From: Capsicum annuum
Taxonomy: Eukaryota; Streptophyta; Magnoliopsida; Solanales; Solanaceae
DNA: 64,000 nucleotides
Assembly: GCF_002878395.1 (NCBI RefSeq)
Contig: NW_025857967.1
Location: 12,603 to 76,602, forward strand
Direction: 5' to 3'
Shown here: positions 37,026-47,982 of the stretch, one piece after another
Layout of the letters: each line of letters opens with the position of its first letter
How positions within the stretch are numbered: the stretch's first letter is position 1
Program-made: the position numbers and the translations under genes
Notes under the pieces: model-generated
Database searches by the model: none
Told to the model about the DNA's origin: nothing
The model's input: only the letters and a program-made list of their open reading frames with translations

Positions 37026-37956
37026 TATACATACATACATATATATATATACATAAATACATATATATATATATATATGTGTGTGTGTGTATGTATGTAT
37101 GTATGTCAGTAAAATCATTTGAAAAAATGTTATTAGCTATAATTTTGAAAAAGGTTTTAAAATAATAGGTAGCTAGATTCTCCATTACTCAACTTAAAAA
37201 AAATTATTTATTTGATTCATATGATTTTTCTCTTTATTTGTAAGTTTGAATTTTTTACTTTCTCCAAAAAATATATAGCGATGAATCATGTAGTAGTTAG
37301 ATTTATTTTTTTGGATTTTTAGATAAAATTATTTGAGTAAATTGGTAGAAAAGTAAAATAAAAATGATAAAAAACTTGTGTAAAAATAACAAAATATTAT
37401 ACACAAAATTTTATAATTTATTTTTTCACCTCATCTAAAAAATTGAACTTCATATGATAAGTTTCATATTCATTCGCATTAAAATCTAACCTATCTCGTT
37501 ATACAAATATCTTATATTTTATATAAAAAAGAGAAGTAAAATAATGTATATAAAGTGATAATCTAAGAATTTGGAGGGCAACTGTATACTTTTTTGAATT
37601 TTAGAATTAATTTTTTGATAAATTATTATATATTACTAATAAGTTTTTAATGTAAACATAAAATTTATGTCAAAATTATTAAGTATTTAACTTTTATTAA
37701 AAATTCATAATTAAAATACTAGTATATATATATGTGTGAAATGAAATCATAGATTTTGAAGGTATTTTAGTCATTATATAATTTAATACCAAAGAAAAAT
37801 AGTCTTGGGATTGTTATTCCACCATTTGGGTGGATAACTTATCCCGGGACTAATTATTAGTCCCGGGATAAGTTATCCCAAATATTTACAACAAACGAGT
37901 GAATTACATTTTTATCCCGAGATTATTGACTTTAGTCCCGTAAACCAAACGGCCCC
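36027..37956. mobile_element. PIF/Harbinger-like (Tourist-type) non-autonomous element, 1.93 kb
   Basis: Terminal repeats GGGGTCGTTTGGTTTG and (right end, complement) GGGGCCGTTTGGTTTAC are flanked by TTA on both sides (36024-36026 and 37957-37959), the signature of PIF/Harbinger insertions. Subterminal inverted blocks follow: 'GGGATTAGTTATGCTGAGATAAG' type words on the left and 'CCCGGGACTAATTATTAGTCCCGGGATAAG' type words on the right. The interior is AT-rich; no transposase found. Confidence 0.9.
36996..37106. repeat. Compound microsatellite (ACAT)n(AT)n(GT)n(ATGT)n
   Basis: The left half is ACAT/AT repeats and the right half GT/ATGT repeats, so the tract is close to self-complementary. It lies within the PIF/Harbinger-like element. 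Confidence 0.95.
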
Positions 37957-37959
37957 TTA

Positions 37960-38808
37960 ATACACTATAGAAGAGCAAATCATATAGTTCCAAGCAGACA
38001 ACTATAAAACCCAAACTCTCGTTATTTATTGTAATTATTTTAACTTTACGTATTTCAGTAAAATACAGTACATATGTTTGATCTGTCGGGTAATTTTCCC
38101 ATAATATATAGTATTATCCAAATCAGCAAATCCAGATGGATCAGTAAAAGTGCTTGTTTACTCCCTCTAATGCTTGGGAACGAGTGAGAAGTCCAGAAAG
38201 GAATGAAGGAAATAGGAGAGGATCTAAAAAGTGAGATCCGGATGGAAAGAACGAATGCATACGCTTTTTCTTTAACATGGGATTTTCTAAACAACAAGAG
38301 AGACGTAAAGAGTCGAAGCACAAAACCGGCTTTCAAGTTCTAAAAAAGGAACAAATGGGAGCTAATTTTCAAGTTTCAAATACGATACAAGTCATTAAAA
38401 CAGGCCATTCCATTTTAGGATTAAAGAGAACACAAAAATCAGAAGGAAAAAACTATACAAGGCATCACGAAGAGAAACGATCACACGATACAAAGACGAA
38501 CAAATTGCCTTCAAATGCCTTACTCATACAACAACAAAAAACGAGGCCAAGAGTTAAACCCAAATAAACTAATTTCAAATAACATCCAAAACCTGAAGTT
38601 GTTGTGGACTTACAATATAAGAAGACAAACCAACAAAATTTGCAATACTACATAAGTCCAACCAAAATTGGAAAACTACAGGTTCCATGGCGAATCATTT
38701 AAGCTGCATTTCCCAATTTTTAGTCCAGTGCAATTCTAACTAACCTAAGAATAAAATATTAAATTACTTAATATAAGGAAGAATTCACCTGAGAGAACCA
38801 AAAACCCC
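37960..38808. other. 3' flank and likely 3' UTR of eIF4A
   Basis: No independent gene recognised. The part next to 38808 should hold the eIF4A 3' UTR; I could not fix a polyadenylation site. The open frames at 38055-38567 show no known domain. Confidence 0.4.
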
Positions 38809-40698
38809 TCAAAGAAGATCAGCCACATTGGCTGGCAGCTCCTCAATTACAACATTGTAAAACTTCTGAATGTCAAAAAGCATCCTTTCATCATCCTTTG
38901 TGACAAAATTGATAGCCACACCCTTCCTTCCGAATCGTCCACTACGTCCAATACGATGCAGGTAGTTTTCTGGCTGAGTAGGTAGGTCATAGTTAATCAC
39001 AAGGGATACTTGCTGCACATCAATACCACGTGCCAGAAGATCAGTAGTGATGAGCACACGAGATGACCCAGATCGGAACTCTCGCATAATGATATCTCTA
39101 GTGTTCTGGTCCATGTCTCCATGAGTTGCAGATACTGTGTGATCGCGGCTGCGCATCTTATCAGTGAGCCAATCAACCTTCCGCCTGGTGTTCACAAAGA
39201 TGACACTCTGGGTGATGGCTAAGGTCTCGTAAAGATCGCAAAGAGTTTCAAGCTTCCACTCTTCCTTTTCAACATTGACATAAAATTGCTTGATGCCTTC
39301 AAGAGTAAGCTCATCACGCTTCACAAGAATCCTCACGGGCTTGTTCATGAACTTCCTAGTAATTTCAAGGGCCTCTGGTGGCATTGTGGCAGAGAAAACG
39401 CCAACTTGAATCTTTGGTGGCAGCAATTGGAATATATCATAAATCTGGAAAAGTGACAAGACAACTTTCAAATGAGACACTACTTATGAGTCTTGGGAGC
39501 AATAAATCAGCTTATAGGTTAGGCCCACTGGAAATACTACAGGATATAAGGTCGAAGAAGCAGCAAAGTCCTGCAGCAATTCTAAAGGACATAAAAGCAT
39601 AAAAAGGCTAATAATGACAAGGATCAATAGAGCTCAAATTAAGAGATTGATATCACATATGCACAAATTTTTTACAATACTAGCATATGACTGAGAAACG
39701 ATACATAAAATACTCTACTTACACCCCACATCCCACCGCCAAATAAAAAGAAAAAGGTAGCTCCATATGTGTGCACTACTTCCAAAATCACAATGCAGAA
39801 ACCTAACAAATAAGAAAATTCCACCTGAAAACAGAAAAAAAAAAATGAAAGGAGAAAACGGCAACCTGATCCTTGAAACCTCTTGAGAGCATTTCATCAG
39901 CTTCATCCAGAACAAACATCTTGATGTGGTCAGGGCGAAGAGACTGCCTGCGCAACATGTCAAAGACACGGCCAGGAGTACCGACAACCACATGAACACC
40001 ACTTTGAAGGATACGCTGATCCTCACGGACACTGGTACCTCCTACACAAGCATGAACCTTCACACCAAGATAGTCACCGAGTGCTCGCATAACCTTCTCA
40101 ATCTGTTGGGCAAGCTCACGGGTTGGAGCAAGAACGAGAGCCTGAGATTCGACTAAGCTGTAATCAAGCTGCTGGAGAATCCCAGAGCAGAAAGTTGCCG
40201 TCTTTCCTGTTCCAGATTGTGCCTGTTGGATCACATCAAGACCCTTGCAAAACGGAACAATACCCCTTTGCTGAATAGCAGACGGCTTCTCAAAACCTTC
40301 AAGCAATTTAATACATGTGTTCAATGCCCTGCTAAATCTAACAAGGGAGAGGAAAACCACATGTGCTATTAAGAAGTGCATTTACCATAAGCATAGATGC
40401 CCCTAAGAAGGTTTTCTTGCAAACCCATGGCATCGAAACTTTCATAAACCTCATCATATGATGTGAAAAACTCCTGCTGTTCAGTCCCAAGCCTGTTTCA
40501 GCATATTAAACAACAAAAAATTGAAAAATAGAACGAGTATGCACAAGATAGCTGCAGTTGATATGCAAATGTAGCTTTTTGCTGCCGGATACAAACCCAA
40601 TTGGTATAGAAATTAGAGCCAAGAACTTACAGCTCAGTCATTTTGGCATCAAATTGACGAGTATCAAATTGTGAACCTTCTGGTGCCAAGCCAGCCAT
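38809..40698 (-). CDS. eIF4A: Eukaryotic initiation factor 4A (DEAD-box RNA helicase), spliced
   Basis: Four coding exons: 40631-40698, 40386-40492, 39866-40296 and 38809-39444 (68 + 107 + 431 + 636 = 1242 nt, 413 residues plus stop), the usual eIF4A length. All introns are GT-AG on the minus strand. The protein shows every DEAD-box motif: Q motif ([11 protein letters not shown]), I (AQSGTGKT), Ia (PTRELAQQ), TPGR, II (DEAD), III (SAT), ARGID and VI ([10 protein letters not shown]). The start [12 protein letters not shown] and the end PANVADLL are typical of plant eIF4A. It is the ATP-dependent helicase subunit of the cytoplasmic cap-binding complex eIF4F, unwinding 5' leaders for ribosome scanning. 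It is distinguished from eIF4A-III of the exon junction complex by its N-terminus. A leader intron precedes the ATG. No frameshift or missing residue: this is the one intact gene of the window. Confidence 0.97.
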
Positions 40699-41592
40699 GA
40701 CTATAGCAAACAACAAAAAATGGTATTACTGATATGAACTCATCAAACAATCTCGAAACTTAATAAAAAGGAAAAGATAAAACATTACCGTGGACATATC
40801 ACAGAAGTCAATAATTGTAGTATAAGCATCATCTCTTCCTTTCTAATATTGAAAGGGAAGGAGGGCACAACAGAATGTATGTTTTCTTTCTTATATGAAG
40901 CACAAAGCACAGAAAAAGGAGGTACACATGAAAAACAACAGTTTTAACTGCAGACTATAGTAGCCAACTGCCAACCAACCTTTCAAGTTATGTGATGCTG
41001 GGTCAAAGTGACAAAAGCAGACCCAGCAGAAACTAGGAATACGGTACCATCAAGCTAACGATGAGAAGCATGTCAAGCTTTACAAGAAAGACAAAGAACC
41101 GATGGCAGATAAAGGCATTGTAATCCCCAGATTTACTTCCTACACAAAATAAGAACGCAACTAGCCAGTTTTTCCAACGTGCATACGTACATTCAGAACT
41201 TATGAACTTCTTACAAGGCAATCATTACTTAAAGAACCTATTGAATCAAAACATTGCGTAGTAACACTGACTATCCCCTCATTCCTTTAGTAGATAATCA
41301 TTTTGCACAATACTTTCTAAGCATGTTGTCAATACAAGGACTAGGAGAATAAAATAGCTCACCTTCCTAACAGATTATTAACAAAGATGATCTTTACAGA
41401 GTAAATAAAATCATATCAAACAGATCTCTATAAAAAAAATATATAAAAAAAAACATCGCACCAACAGAAGCAGCTACATAACTCAAAACCAACTCAGACT
41501 AACAATCAGCCATCAAGATTAAAACTTGAATAGAAAAACAAAGATTACAAGAAACACAAAAAAGAAAAGGGAGAAAAAAAGGCATAACTAAC
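40699..41592 (-). other. eIF4A: eIF4A 5' UTR: last 2 nt of leader plus ~890-bp leader intron
   Basis: Just before the start codon the minus strand reads GCTATAG|TCATGG, an intron acceptor two bases upstream of ATG. A matching donor, TAGG|GTTAGT, lies at 41592. Leader introns next to the ATG are usual in plant eIF4A genes and often support high expression. No coding exon was found within it. Confidence 0.75.
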
Positions 41593-41730
41593 CCTAAAAG
41601 ATGAGAAAAAGATCTGAGGAATAAGGAGGAGAGGATGTGAGGAGAAGTGGGCAAAAGGGATTGGGGAGTTAGGGTTTGCAAAGACTGCTGTTTTTGTCTG
41701 AAACTCCTCGGATCTACGCCGCAGGAGTTC
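41593..41730 (-). promoter_or_regulatory. eIF4A: eIF4A leader exon with telo-box; promoter upstream
   Basis: The minus strand is pyrimidine-rich (CCCACTTCTCCTCACATCC) and carries AAACCCTAA at 41669-41677, a telo-box, an element frequent near the start of plant translation-machinery genes. A weak TATA-like ACAATAAAATG lies near 41785. The upper edge of the exon is estimated. Only about 180 bp separate it from the element at 41912. Confidence 0.6.
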
Positions 41731-41911
41731 AGGAAAGAGGAAAAGAATGGAAAGAGGAGACTTGTGTTTGTGTCATTTTATTGTTTTTCTCGAATTTGCG
41801 TCATATTTGACCATGTTACTTTTGTGAAAATAGAAATGGGTAATTTTTTGTTTTTAAAATAAAAATGATATTTGTAAATGATACTCCTTACTTGTGGTCA
41901 TAAAAATATTA

Positions 41912-42826
41912 GGTAAAATAGTTCGCACTATATCTATTTTGTAATGTGGATATTCCTATTTATATGTTTGTCATTTGAATTCTTGAACCCACTAAAAAAT
42001 AATATTTTAAACATTATTTCGGTGTATATAACATACCCGCCTCCACGTCAGCTATCACGTCATTTTTAAATATTATATTAAATTTTATATCATTTATTAA
42101 ATACCACATAAAAAAATTAAATAGTAAAATCATTCATGCCTTTTTCTTTCATTCCCACTATCACTCCAACTTTCAAGAAAGGTTCAAATGGGATTTGTTC
42201 AAACTGCTCATCAATCCAATTTCAGCTCACTAGTCAAGAAATTTGTTGAACACAAATCTTCTTCTAAGTTCTTGAAGAAGGAGAAAAAAAGTGATTTGAA
42301 ATTGGTTATTTATGTGGATTTTATGTGGTGGTGGTAGGTGAACGGAGAAATTAGGGTTTAGGGGCGGCTGTGGGGTTGCTGTTTTGGTTGATGTAGGTGG
42401 ACAACGTGGGGGGACAGGTTGAGGGGTGGTGGACGGCGTGTGGGGGTATGGGGGAAGGTGGTGGACGGCGTGGGGATGGGGAAAGTTGGTGGATAGGGTG
42501 GTGATGGTGGTGGGGAGACGGTGGTGGACAGCGAGGGGCGGGGATGTGCTGGAACAGGTGGGGTGGAGGGGATTTTTAGTTTTTTTTTTTTGATTCACTA
42601 TTTTTTAATTATTTAAATATTACAAATATTTTTTAATTTAATCATGCGCCCAAAAAATGCGTGTAATCATGCGCTGTCCACTTTAGCACTTTAATGCCAC
42701 ATATGCAAAAAAGTATTTAAAATGTTGTTTTTTAGTGGGTTCAAGGATCCAGATGATAAACATGTAGGTATGAGTATCCACATTACAAAACAGACATAGT
42801 ACAAGGGGCCATCGAGCTATTTTGCC
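41912..42826. mobile_element. Mutator-like element with 9-bp TSD, possible Pack-MULE
   Basis: Terminal inverted repeats of about 110 bp start GGTAAAATAGTTCG and, from the right, GGCAAAATAGCTCG. They share TTTTGTAATGTGGATA and 'CTTGAACCCACTAAAAAA'. The flanks AAAATATTA at 41903-41911 and 42827-42835 are identical, the 9-bp duplication expected of Mutator. The interior has a GGTGG-rich tract (42330-42560) and a 49-codon ORF (42188-42337) unlike the AT-rich surroundings, which suggests captured gene sequence. No transposase. Confidence 0.9.
42188..42337 (+). CDS. Short ORF inside the Mutator-like element, unknown
   Basis: ATG at 42188 opens a 49-residue frame: MGFVQTAHQSNFSSLVKKFV, then a lysine/serine-rich part (HKSSSKFLKKEKK), a short hydrophobic stretch (LVIYVDFMWWW) and TAG. 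I do not recognise it. It may be a piece of a host gene picked up by the element, in which case the frame need not be translated. The facing minus-strand frame is proline/histidine-rich low-complexity and is not proposed. Confidence 0.25.
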   Translation: MGFVQTAHQSNFSSLVKKFVEHKSSSKFLKKEKKSDLKLVIYVDFMWWW

Positions 42827-42835
42827 AAAATATTA

Positions 42836-43223
42836 AGGAAAAAGTTAAAATTTTATGATTCAACATGTTCTCTGAGTTCGATTTCACTTGTCTTTAAAAT
42901 TTTATGATTCAACATGTACGTTCTAGGTTCGATTTTACTTGTCATACTTTTGACTTGTATATTCAATAAGAGAAACAATTATTAAAATAATTATTTTATC
43001 ATAATATTTCTATTAAATAATATTCATTATTGTGTTGTAAAATTAATTTGAAAAAAAAATAATTAATTCTAAGGATAAAATAAAAAAATAAAAAGTATCT
43101 TTTTTTGATATGTTAAATATGATAAGTAATAAAAATCAAATTAAAAAGTAAGTGACAAGTAAAAGCAAATGAAGAGAATATTTTGTATCATACTTAAAAA
43201 GAAAATAAAAAAATTTCATGATT
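42836..43223. other. AT-rich spacer, no gene seen
   Basis: Contains a short direct duplication of 'AAAATTTTATGATTCAACATGT' type text (near 42845 and 42896) and otherwise simple AT-rich DNA. Confidence 0.5.
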
Positions 43224-44214
43224 AGTAACACCTCGAATTTTTGGCCTTGGAAAAACTTTGGAGTTTTGAACTCACCACTCTGACTAGGACTCTTCCTACA
43301 AGTCGTAGGGTGTCTTGATGGGTCGTAGGACTCAAATCGTAGGGTGTCCATTGAGTTTCACCAGAGTTGCTACTTAGTGACAACTTGAGGTCACGAGTCG
43401 TAAAGACTCATTACGAGTCGTATAGTCCCCTTCCATAGCCAAACTAGTATGATGCCCCATGCGTTCTGCCTTGAGTATGACTAGACTCAACGAGTCGTAA
43501 TGACTCTATACGAGTAGTAAGGTGCCAATCGTAAGGTGACCAGTGTGTACCCAAAAAGTTCTTTATTGATTACGACTCAGACCCTACAAGTCGTAGTGAG
43601 TCCTTATGAGTCGTATAGTGACCCGTAGTCAATAGCGATAATTTTCAGCTTTTAATTTAAGGGCATTTTGGACATTTTTCTTTTTCCCTAAATATAACCC
43701 ACAGCTTTAAAATATTATTGGGACCCCATTTTCATTCATAACACACCAAAATAACTTCTCTCTTTCTATAAATTCCCTCAAGTTAGAGCGTTAGGGTTTT
43801 CTCAAGGTTGATTGTCTATAGCTTCCAAGGGTAAATACTCACCAAAATTGTGATCCTTTCAGGCATGTATCTCTTTTCCCAAAACTTATTTTGTTAAAAA
43901 CATGTGCTTAAATGGTTACTCATGTGGCTTAATTGTTGGTTTTTAGATATGGGTTGAGGGTTTTGAATGGTTGTTGTTTATGTGATGTTTCATGTTTACA
44001 TATGCATTATTTATGGTTTAAATTATGATTTTGAAACCAATTAGATGCATGGGTGTGTGAATTGAATGGGGAGGATATTTTTTCCCAAGTTTGATGAGTT
44101 ATGTTATACCTCGTGCTCTCAAAGTTACTGTAGAACTTACGAATCATCTTGCAAGTCGTCAAGACTCACCACGAGTCGTAACCAAGACAGTAAGAAATGA
44201 TTGAAGTTTTTGGT
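43224..44214 (+). repeat. LTR piece D with ACGAGTCGTA tokens, cut by element A
   Basis: Starts GTAACACCTCGAATTTTTGG, a common gypsy LTR opening (TGTAACACC) with a changed first base. It holds many ACGAGTCGTA/TACGACTC tokens (43300-43620, 44150-44180), the ACCCC/AAATATAACCC region and 'CAAGTTAGAGCGTTAGGGTTTTC'. It stops at 44214 where element A's LTR begins. Its continuation is not on the far side of A. Confidence 0.6.
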
Positions 44215-45619
44215 TGATGAGTAGTGACTCATACACACTAACTATTTATGTGAACAGTCATGTTTGTAAAGTTAAATGAGACAAAATTATTATTTAATGC
44301 ACTGATCTCCACATTTAGCATGTCTAAAATTAAGTAGGAGGAAAGATATGGATTGGAGCTCAAAAAGAGATCAAATGGATAAAAAAGAGTGCAGCTGGAG
44401 ACCTGATGTTGTTCAGCCTCAGTTACCGCGACCGCGGTCGTCATGCCTCAGTTGTGGTCAGTCAAGACGGTCAGCACAATAGGGTCGCAGAATAGAACAA
44501 CGATTGCATAACCGCAATCGCAGTCAGACCTGCGCGATCGCAGTTCTGTGAGAATATCCCCAAAGGAAAATTTGTAATATTGCATAGAAGAAGTCCAAAC
44601 AATATATAAGTAAAAAGCCTTTTTTCTTTTTGTATTGCTTACCTTATAAGATATTTTGAATTGAAAGCTTGAAACCCCTATTGGGCAAGTGGGTAGCTAA
44701 TTTTGGAGGCTTGATTTCTTAGCATTTTTGTGAAGAATGAATGCTTTGGATAATCCTTATAGTATATCTATTTTTACTTTCTTCATGAGTAGCTAAGTAA
44801 TTTAGTCTTGGGACTATGTTAAACTAGAGTGTAATTTATGTGTGGGTATTGTTGTGTTTGCATGATTGTTAGTTGTCGAGTAAGGATTTTACCATTGCAT
44901 GAGCTTATGAGTTGGAATTTGATGGATGAAAGCCTCAAATCTCCAAATAGGTTTGATAGTTGAAAACCCCAAACTCTTGAAACCTTTTATCATCCTCGAA
45001 AGAGAGATGGAGGTGAATATGAGATAACCATAACATCCTTGAAAGAGGGTTATATGGGGACAAGGAAATGGTGGACAATTAAGCCTATGGTTTGCTCCCT
45101 TTTATAATTTTAGAAATAATTGTATTAGGAGTGTAAATCATGTCAAGAGTGTCGTCCTAGAAATAAAGATGCTTGATTGAGGTTTTGGGTGATAATTCAC
45201 ACTTGTTAGGTTCTCGAAAGAGCCAACAGGTGAAATCGTTGTGGTTTTATCAAAATATTAACCACAATGACCTTCGACCTAGCCTATCCTTTAGTTAACA
45301 ACTAAATTTCATGCTAAACCATCATTAACCCACATACTTTTACCTTTAGGTAGACATAATCCCAAGATTTTTTCCAACATTGTTGCTTAGTATCATCTCT
45401 TGATCATTTGCTAAAGATTGTACAACAAGTTCCCTCACAAATCCCCTCATTTTATTTTACATGTCATTTTTGTTAGCATTCCGGGTAACCTCGTAATTTG
45501 AGCACCCATAGGGTTTGAAGTCTATAATTCACTTCTTGAGATTTGACCCCTATTCAAATTGGGTTACTTGACAACGATCGCCTCACCCCTCAATTATGGA
45601 AGTGAGTTGAGCATTATCA
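44215..45619 (+). repeat. 5' LTR of element A
   Basis: TGATGAGTAG...GAGCATTATCA, 1405 bp. It matches 58474-59244 over that copy's whole length. It holds a GC-rich zone with CGACCGCGGTCG (44428-44540) and a TATA-like AATATATAAG near 44600. Confidence 0.85.
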
Positions 45620-45622
45620 AAA

Positions 45623-45640
45623 TGGCATCGTGGCCAGAGA
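45623..45640 (+). other. Primer-binding site of A, tRNA-Asp type, degraded
   Basis: TGGCATCGTGGCCAGAGA, a decayed version of the TGGCGCCGTTGCCGGGGA site of Athila-type elements, 3 bp after the LTR. Confidence 0.6.
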
Positions 45641-45758
45641 GTGAAATATAGATTTTACTTGTGTGGTGTCATTCTTACTTGGGACTACCCAAAGTGGTGT
45701 AATTTACTTTATTTGTTGTTTTTGAATCTTTGTAGGTGATCAAAGTGTAAACGGAGCA

Positions 45759-46017
45759 ATGAGCGATAACGCAAGCAATATGGGCCTCTTCGATGCCCCT
45801 CTTGATGATGAAGGCTAATTGAATAAAGCGGGACAACCAAGTGCAATTCGTATTCCGTCAACCAACGGGAATGGAGTGTTTCATGTGACTAACGTTATGT
45901 TTCACATGTTGCAAATGAAAGGGTTGTATAGGGATCAAGCATATGAGGACCCGAATGTCCATTTGAATATGAGGTAATCCAAGAGATCCCGGGATATGCT
46001 AAGTTGATGAAAACTTG
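45759..46017 (+). pseudogene. gag: gag remnant of element A
   Basis: ATGAGCGATAACGCAAGC opens a frame (MSDNASNMGLFDAPLDDEG, then a stop). It continues as GVFHVTNVMFHMLQMKGLYRD and YEDPNVHLNM, which matches the 'F...MLQ...G...EDPNxHL' core of Athila gag. Most of gag, including the zinc knuckle, is deleted; the protease follows at once. Confidence 0.6.
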
Positions 46018-46325
46018 ATGTCCAAGAAGAAACTTGTTGAAGGAGACAGTATTGAGGTCACTCATGGGTGTAGTGCTATCATGGATTGCAAGGTTGCGGA
46101 AAAGAAAGATGACCTCGGAGAATTCACTATTCCTTGCACAATTGGGATGCATGAATTTGCAGAAGCTCTATGTGACCTTGGTGCAAGCATTAACTTTATG
46201 CCTTTTGTCATATATAAGAAACTTGGTTTGAATACCCCGACGCTGACCTCTATGCGACTCTTAATGGTGGACTGGTTTATAAAAAGGCTGGTGGGTATAT
46301 TGTTTGATGTCCTTGTGAAAGTGGA
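46018..46325 (+). pseudogene. Retropepsin (aspartic protease) of A, first half
   Basis: From ATG 46018 the frame has SIEVTHGCSAIMDCK, FTIPCTIG and the active-site block CDLGASINFMP (catalytic Asp codon 46174-46176, DxGA motif), then the flap-side VIYKKLGL. It would cleave the Gag-Pol precursor. The frame is cut at 46325 by element B, and the second half resumes in frame at 53973 after the 5-bp duplicated target. Confidence 0.8.
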
Positions 46326-47972
46326 TGACAACGCTCAATCGCAAACGCAAGTGTACGTGGTCTATCAAGTAGTAAAGTGGCTTCAAGGAAGCCCAAGTAT
46401 CGATCTCTCAGGGACTTGCGCTCGCCGACTATCCAATTCAAGTTTAACCAATCGAGGAGAGTCACAAATAGAGTTTTAGAATTAAAAATAAAATAAACTA
46501 TACTAATGCGGAAAAGTAATGACTTAGGACAATCTATGGATAAAAGCCCAAGGTTAAGGCTTACGAACAATCCTACTATGTTATTGAACTTCATTTGGTA
46601 AATTGATTATCGTGGTTGTTGATTTGTAGGGTTAATTGCATAATTACGGTTTCCCAACCTCTAATCGTTTACCTAAGTCGAACCTTTCAACTACATCGTT
46701 GAGCGGGGATGTAATAGTTCATTTAAGTTCTTTACAAATATCATCCTACATGTGATTCAAGTAAGGATTCTAGGTACATCCCTGTCCTAGATGCTAATTT
46801 GAAATCCTTATTTTATAAAAGACTACGAACCTTACCTTGCTTAATCCCTTGTTCTATCTTCCTATTCCCTCTCCCGAGATCACAAGGCCGATAATTGATG
46901 TATTCTAAGGGTAGCTAATCCTTAAAATAGTTAAAACAAGAATAAACAAATAACTAATAATGATAAGCAAAATTACCGAACTTAATTTAAAACGAAGGTA
47001 ATCATGAATGTAGAAAAAAAAGTACTAGCCTTCAATGGAAATATTCATCATCCAATCCCTTGGATTGATGATACAAATAGTGAAGAAACTAAATTAAAAA
47101 ATTATAAAACCTAAATAATGTGTATAGCAGCCTCCACTTCTCCAAAGACATCCAAAAGTATGTAAAAACGTGATATAACATGTATTTATAGTAAAGAGTA
47201 AGCCAAGTCTGTGTTGGAATAAAATTTTAGCAATTTGTGAGCACGGGAATGGGTGGGGCATCGCCCTGGCTATATCCCCACTCGAAGTGAGGTTGTGCCC
47301 TGGATATAGCCCCGCTCTAGGCAAGGCTAAGCCCTGCTTATAGCCCCGCTCCAGTTAGGGCGGTGCCTCAACATAGCCTTGAGCTACTGGAATTTGCTCT
47401 TCGAATTTTGTTAAGTCTCCCCTCTTAATTCCTTGTCTTGTGGCATCTTTCCCATGAATTAAAAGCTTCTTTAACATCAAAATATCATCATATTCAGCTC
47501 CAAAATCCTCCTACATCATCACACCACACGAATTAAAAGAGAAACACAACACAACACCCATAACGACGAATCAAAACAAGAGCTAAGCATAACTAGTTTG
47601 CATTGATCTTTCACTTATTGTTCCAGCTGTAGACTCTTTCAAATTGAAATTTTCTCACCACCAACAAGTTATTCCACTCATAATCACTCATAAAAACCAT
47701 TTGGAACACATTAAACACAATAGAATCCACCTGATTTAACTAGACAAGCACCTAGCTCAAGCTAGTAACACTAGTTTTCTGGGTTGAACTCTAAATGAAT
47801 CTTTTAGGTACAAACTTGTTTGGAAGTCACTCTAAACATCATAAACGCATGATTAAACACTTTGATATAATTTTATCTCATTATCAACCTATATAGCACA
47901 TGAATCATCCTCAAAACAAGGCTGAAAAAGCTGGAATAGTAATGCTAGAATGCATAAATACACCCAATATCA
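46326..47972 (-). repeat. 3' LTR of element B
   Basis: 1647 bp, TG...CA bounded on either strand (plus strand TGACAACGC...CAATATCA). It carries a 34-bp tandem repeat at 47262-47385. Confidence 0.9.
47262..47385. repeat. 34-bp tandem repeat in B's 3' LTR
   Basis: Units start at 47262, 47296, 47330 and 47364 with the core GCCCTGG(A/C)TATAGCCCCGCTC. The counterpart in the other LTR starts at 53254 and 53288. Confidence 0.85.
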
Positions 47973-47982
47973 CCACCCCACA
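47973..47982 (-). other. Polypurine tract of element B
   Basis: The minus strand reads TGTGGGGTGG immediately before the 3' LTR start TGATATTGGG. Confidence 0.7.

Noticed and set aside
38055..38567. Possible mitochondrial DNA insertion or gene downstream of eIF4A
   Set aside because: The text has a faint organelle look and open frames on both strands, but I could not tie it to any named mitochondrial gene; more likely 3' flank of eIF4A. A search against plant mitochondrial genomes would decide.
42230..42598. Proline/histidine-rich minus-strand frame inside the Mutator-like element
   Set aside because: Low-complexity translation of the GGTGG tract; it runs across the element's interior without a recognisable domain.
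46277..46594. Plus- and minus-strand frames crossing the A/B junction
   Set aside because: They run from A's protease into B's LTR; the junction is a transposon insertion, so the fused frames are accidental.
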